Below are positions 5,806-7,446 of a DNA stretch of 7,446 bases, piece by piece. Every line of letters begins with the position of its first letter. The first letter of the stretch is position 1. This stretch comes from Acidobacteriota bacterium (GTDB lineage Bacteria; Acidobacteriota; Blastocatellia; Pyrinomonadales; Pyrinomonadaceae), in contig JAHEEZ010000184.1 in NCBI GenBank assembly GCA_024640445.1, positions 1-7,446 of the forward strand. The letters are read 5' to 3'. Below the pieces are notes generated by a model. It saw nothing but the letters and a program-made list of their open reading frames with translations, was not told the DNA's origin and did no database searches. Position numbers and translations under genes: made by a program.

Positions 5806-6486
5806 CACCAGCCTGAAAGGAAACGACCGCTTTACAGAAAAATCTGTAAGTCCCGCATCGGCGGCATATACGGCAAGCTCGTCGGAATGAAACGCCCGGA
5901 GGATCGAAAGAGACCCATCCTCTATCACTAGCGGGCTGATCCGAAATGCGGCGCAAAAGGCTTTGTATGAAAGATACGCCAACGGATGTCTGTGCAAATC
6001 GATAAGGTAAACGCCGCGCGACGCGACCCTTGACATTTCCATCAACGCGATCGTTATCTGACTATCTGTAAGATGGTGGGCGAATAATGAAGAGATCACG
6101 AAGTCGAATGAAGATCGTTTGAACGGAAGGCTTAGCGCGTTGCCCTGGACGGCGGTGATCTCGGGATAATCCGAAGACTCTTCCAGGATCGACGCCGCAG
6201 ACCTGGAATTCAGTTCAAGACCTGTCAGGAACGCCCGTTTATCGCGTCTTCTTGCAAATCGCGCGACCGTCCTCAGGAGTTCGCCGGAACCGGCGCCCAC
6301 ATCCAACACGCTGAATTCCTCTCTTTCCTCAAGATCGATCCGTTTCAGTAGTGTCTTTCGAAGCGCGCGGTTGTCGCCCGTGTAACGATTAACCTTCCTT
6401 ATATCAACGAGAAAACGGTCATATTCAGCAGGCGTGTAATCACCCGTGTCTATTCTTTCCAGTCTGTGGCTTCGTTTGCTGAACAC
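5791..6486 (-). CDS. Class I SAM-dependent methyltransferase (ubiE/PKS-associated type)
   Basis: A 231-aa protein from the GTG at 6486. After a short lead it shows IRKVNRYTGDNRALRK (about 29-44), a segment that precedes the SAM fold in a bacterial methyltransferase group often found beside type III polyketide synthase genes. Motif I is VLDVGAGSGELL (60-71), followed by an acidic motif II in GLELN, FDFVISSLFAHHL as post-motif II, and a C-terminal cap helix region. The substrate is probably a small molecule; no biosynthetic partner is in the window. In-frame ATGs at 6567 and 6594 would add 27 or 36 residues, but those codons run through an AT-rich, promoter-like stretch and overlap the promoter of the divergent CBS gene, so I prefer 6486; ATG 6567 with GGGGG just upstream is the alternative. 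Its 3' end overlaps the Nudix-MBL gene by 15 bp. Confidence 0.82.
   Translation of the reverse strand: MFSKRSHRLERIDTGDYTPAEYDRFLVDIRKVNRYTGDNRALRKTLLKRIDLEEREEFSVLDVGAGSGELLRTVARFARRRDKRAFLTGLELNSRSAASILEESSDYPEITAVQGNALSLPFKRSSFDFVISSLFAHHLTDSQITIALMEMSRVASRGVYLIDLHRHPLAYLSYKAFCAAFRISPLVIEDGSLSILRAFHSDELAVYAADAGLTDFSVKRSFPFRLVLSGI
5832..5849. repeat. Small perfect hairpin just beyond the convergent gene ends
   Basis: TTACAGA (5832-5838), loop AAAA, TCTGTAA (5843-5849) form a 7-bp stem, 26 bases beyond the Nudix-MBL stop and inside the 3' coding end of the opposite gene. There is no T tract on the plus strand, so terminator activity is uncertain. It is the only compact hairpin noticed near this convergent junction. 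Confidence 0.4.
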
Positions 6487-6516
6487 TTCACTTAGCTTAA
6501 CAAAAAGACAAAAATC

Positions 6517-6545
6517 TTGATAAAGCGGGATCGATGGACTATCAT
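6517..6545 (+). promoter_or_regulatory. Sigma70-like promoter of the CBS-domain gene
   Basis: TTGATA (6517-6522) and TATCAT (6540-6545) are each five of six matches to consensus and are separated by exactly 17 bases. Transcription would begin near 6552, about 60 bases before the ATG at 6612. This places the upstream in-frame ATG (6534) inside the promoter and supports the shorter gene. Confidence 0.6.
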
Positions 6546-6598
6546 CTCGGCACCGTCGTAACTTCATTACCCCCTGCCCAAACGGTCGCCGCAAAGGC

Positions 6599-6605
6599 GA
6601 AGGAG
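6599..6605 (+). promoter_or_regulatory. Shine-Dalgarno site deciding the CBS gene start
   Basis: GAAGGAG lies six bases before the ATG at 6612, the ideal distance. The alternative ATG at 6534 has no such site. Confidence 0.75.
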
Positions 6606-6611
6606 ACCGAA

Positions 6612-7040
6612 ATGAAACTCGTAAAACACTTACTCGAAACGAAGGGCGATGAAATATGGTCGATCGAACCTGGAGCCTCGGTTCTGGACGCTATTACCCT
6701 GATGGCCGAAAAAGGGATCGGAGCTTTGCTCGTGATGCATGGAGACGAACTTTCCGGAATCGTGTCGGAACGCGACTATGCCAGGAAGGTGATCCTGCAG
6801 GGTCGATCTTCAAACCGCACGGAAGTGCGCGAGATAATGACTGACAAGGTGTTTTCGACCGAACCCGGAGATACGATTGATGATTGTATGTCGCTTATGA
6901 CCGACAAGCGGATCCGCCATCTTCCGATAATGGACGAGGGAAAGGTCGTCGGTGTCCTGTCGATCGGCGATCTCGTAAAAGCGAAGATCGAGGAACAGCA
7001 GTTCCATATCGAGCAGCTCGAAAATTATATTAATGCTTAG
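6612..7040 (+). CDS. Stand-alone two-CBS-domain protein
   Basis: A 142-aa protein made of one Bateman module and nothing else. CBS1 is about residues 14-66 and ends in GIVSERDYARKV (49-60); CBS2 is about 72-126 and ends in GVLSIGDLVK (114-123). The G-x-x-S-x-x-D motif of adenosyl-ligand-binding CBS domains is present in both (Ser52/Asp55 and Ser117/Asp120), so binding of AMP, ATP, NAD(H) or SAM is plausible. A charged C-terminal helix (KIEEQQFHIEQLENYI) resembles that of many short bacterial CBS proteins and may serve dimerisation. Such proteins act as energy-state sensors or as partners of other enzymes; the partner here is unknown. The gene is transcribed alone, divergent from the methyltransferase, with a good promoter and ribosome site. 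Confidence 0.92.
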   Translation: MKLVKHLLETKGDEIWSIEPGASVLDAITLMAEKGIGALLVMHGDELSGIVSERDYARKVILQGRSSNRTEVREIMTDKVFSTEPGDTIDDCMSLMTDKRIRHLPIMDEGKVVGVLSIGDLVKAKIEEQQFHIEQLENYINA

Positions 7041-7043
7041 GTA

Positions 7044-7085
7044 GTGAATAGTGAATAGTGAATGGTGAATAGTGAGTCGTGAGAA
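7044..7085. repeat. Heptanucleotide tandem array (GTGAATA)
   Basis: Six consecutive 7-base units start three bases after the CBS stop codon: GTGAATA, GTGAATA, GTGAATG, GTGAATA, GTGAGTC, GTGAGAA. The first four are near-identical and the last two are decayed. This resembles the short tandemly repeated repetitive (STRR) sequences of cyanobacteria and other bacteria. On the opposite strand it encodes a spurious HYS-rich peptide. The heptad period is not a multiple of three, so it is not a conserved coding repeat. Confidence 0.85.
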
Positions 7086-7091
7086 CGGACC

Positions 7092-7109
7092 GCGGGCATC
7101 TCTGCCCGC
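7092..7109. repeat. GC-rich intergenic hairpin (GCGGGCA / TGCCCGC)
   Basis: A perfect 7-bp stem with a TCTC loop lies between the heptad array and the DDAH-like gene. There is no T tract. It has the look of dispersed REP-like hairpins of bacterial intergenic DNA and may act as an mRNA 3' end for the CBS gene. Confidence 0.55.
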
Positions 7110-7132
7110 TCCGCCGTATGGCCTTTGAGAGC

Positions 7133-7152
7133 ACGCGCCCTGACGGTCGCGT
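7133..7152. repeat. Second intergenic hairpin (ACGCGCCC / GGTCGCGT)
   Basis: An 8-bp stem with one mismatch and a TGAC loop, 23 bases after the previous hairpin. Two GC-rich stems in tandem suggest a compound repeat element. The single mismatch suggests an old copy. Confidence 0.45.
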
Positions 7153-7167
7153 TTCCGATTGTCCTTT

Positions 7168-7200
7168 ATCTATGATCATCCGTGTTGATCTGTGTCCGTT
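7168..7200. repeat. Degenerate short repeat of the ACACAGAT/ACGGAT type
   Basis: Read on the minus strand, ACACAGATCAAC, ACGGATGATCAT and AGATAAAGGAC follow one another as loosely related 11-12-base units. This style of low-complexity repeat is often found in intergenic DNA beside heptad arrays. The copies are diverged, so the call is moderate. Confidence 0.4.
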
Positions 7201-7235
7201 CTGGTCTTCTTCGGAATCCACATCGCAGGCAATCA

Positions 7236-7446
7236 ATGAAAACCGCCATTTTGCGCGCTCCGTCGCCCAGCCTTGCGCTCTGCGAACTTACCCACATCGA
7301 CCGTGAACCTATCGATCCAGGTATAGCGGCCTCTCAGCACGCGGCATATCGTGAAATACTCGCAAAATGTAATTACATCGTTAATACGCTTCCGGCCGAG
7401 CCAACGCTTCCGGACAGCGTATTTGTTGAGGATACCGCGCTTGTTC
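7236..7446 (+). CDS. Dimethylarginine dimethylaminohydrolase-like protein (5' part, cut by right edge)
   Basis: The first 70 residues of a DDAH/amidinotransferase-superfamily enzyme that continues past the window. DDAH hydrolyses N-omega-methylated arginines to citrulline and methylamines. The start (AILRAPSPSLALCELTHID), the QHAAY helix at 34-38 and especially PDSVFVEDT (59-67) match the family. Asp60, Glu65 and Asp66 fall at the same numbers as in Pseudomonas aeruginosa DDAH, where this segment lines the guanidinium pocket. The catalytic His and Cys lie beyond the edge and cannot be checked, so a related arginine-modifying hydrolase is possible. AGG at 7227-7229 is a modest ribosome site. 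The gene lies 195 bp after the CBS gene, across the repeat mosaic, so it is probably transcribed separately. Confidence 0.85.
   Translation, partial: MKTAILRAPSPSLALCELTHIDREPIDPGIAASQHAAYREILAKCNYIVNTLPAEPTLPDSVFVEDTALV

Noticed and set aside
7044..7085. Heptad array as a CRISPR or coding repeat
   Set aside because: The units are 7 bases with no spacers and not a multiple of three, so it is neither a CRISPR nor a protein repeat.
7030..7236. Minus-strand frame over the intergenic repeats
   Set aside because: Its peptide is just the translation of the heptad array and hairpins (HYS-rich), typical of spurious calls.
2710..7446. A dedicated methylation-recycling system linking the PKMT-like enzyme, the second methyltransferase and the DDAH-like gene
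   Set aside because: The enzymes act on different chemistries (lysine, small molecule, arginine), lie in separate transcription units and face different ways; proximity alone does not support a system.

Overview
This window looks like a chromosomal segment of a free-living Gram-negative bacterium with moderate GC content (roughly half). The mix of genes fits Acidobacteriota, perhaps Blastocatellia/Pyrinomonadaceae: a PKMT-type methyltransferase, a Nudix-metallo-beta-lactamase fusion, a DDAH-type hydrolase, a Coa1-like membrane protein and intergenic heptad repeats. That placement is inferred from gene content and style; no marker gene is present. There is no phage, transposase, CRISPR array, tRNA or rRNA gene.

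Layout. On the minus strand at the left edge, a two-TM protein with a Coa1/Tim21-like domain (229-804) is followed 30 bp later by the start of an HslV/proteasome-like Ntn hydrolase (1-198, cut by the edge). Divergent from these is an orphan NarL/FixJ-type response regulator (918-1541) whose receiver has lost the phosphoacceptor Asp, so it is probably not controlled by ordinary phosphorylation. Next is a pirin/YhhW-type cupin with all four metal ligands (1660-2361). A 348-bp gene-free stretch with several inverted repeats follows.

The middle holds a two-gene unit: a 516-aa methyltransferase with the architecture of the protein-lysine methyltransferases studied in Rickettsia (2710-4260), and 39 bp later a 501-aa Nudix plus metallo-beta-lactamase fusion (4300-5805). 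The fusion ends tail-to-tail, with a 15-bp overlap, against a minus-strand class I methyltransferase (5791-6486). Divergent from that is a stand-alone two-CBS-domain protein (6612-7040) with a good sigma70-like promoter.

The right end is a 195-bp intergenic mosaic of a GTGAATA heptad array, two GC-rich hairpins and a degenerate short repeat. It leads into the 5' part of a dimethylarginine dimethylaminohydrolase-like gene (7236 to the edge).

No single pathway ties the window together. Recurring themes are small-molecule or protein methylation (two methyltransferases plus a methylarginine hydrolase) and predicted metal-dependent hydrolases or oxygenases. The most unusual items are the pseudo-receiver response regulator with an apparently leaderless promoter, the Ser-1 Ntn hydrolase next to a Coa1-like membrane protein, and the Nudix-MBL fusion coupled to a PKMT-like enzyme.
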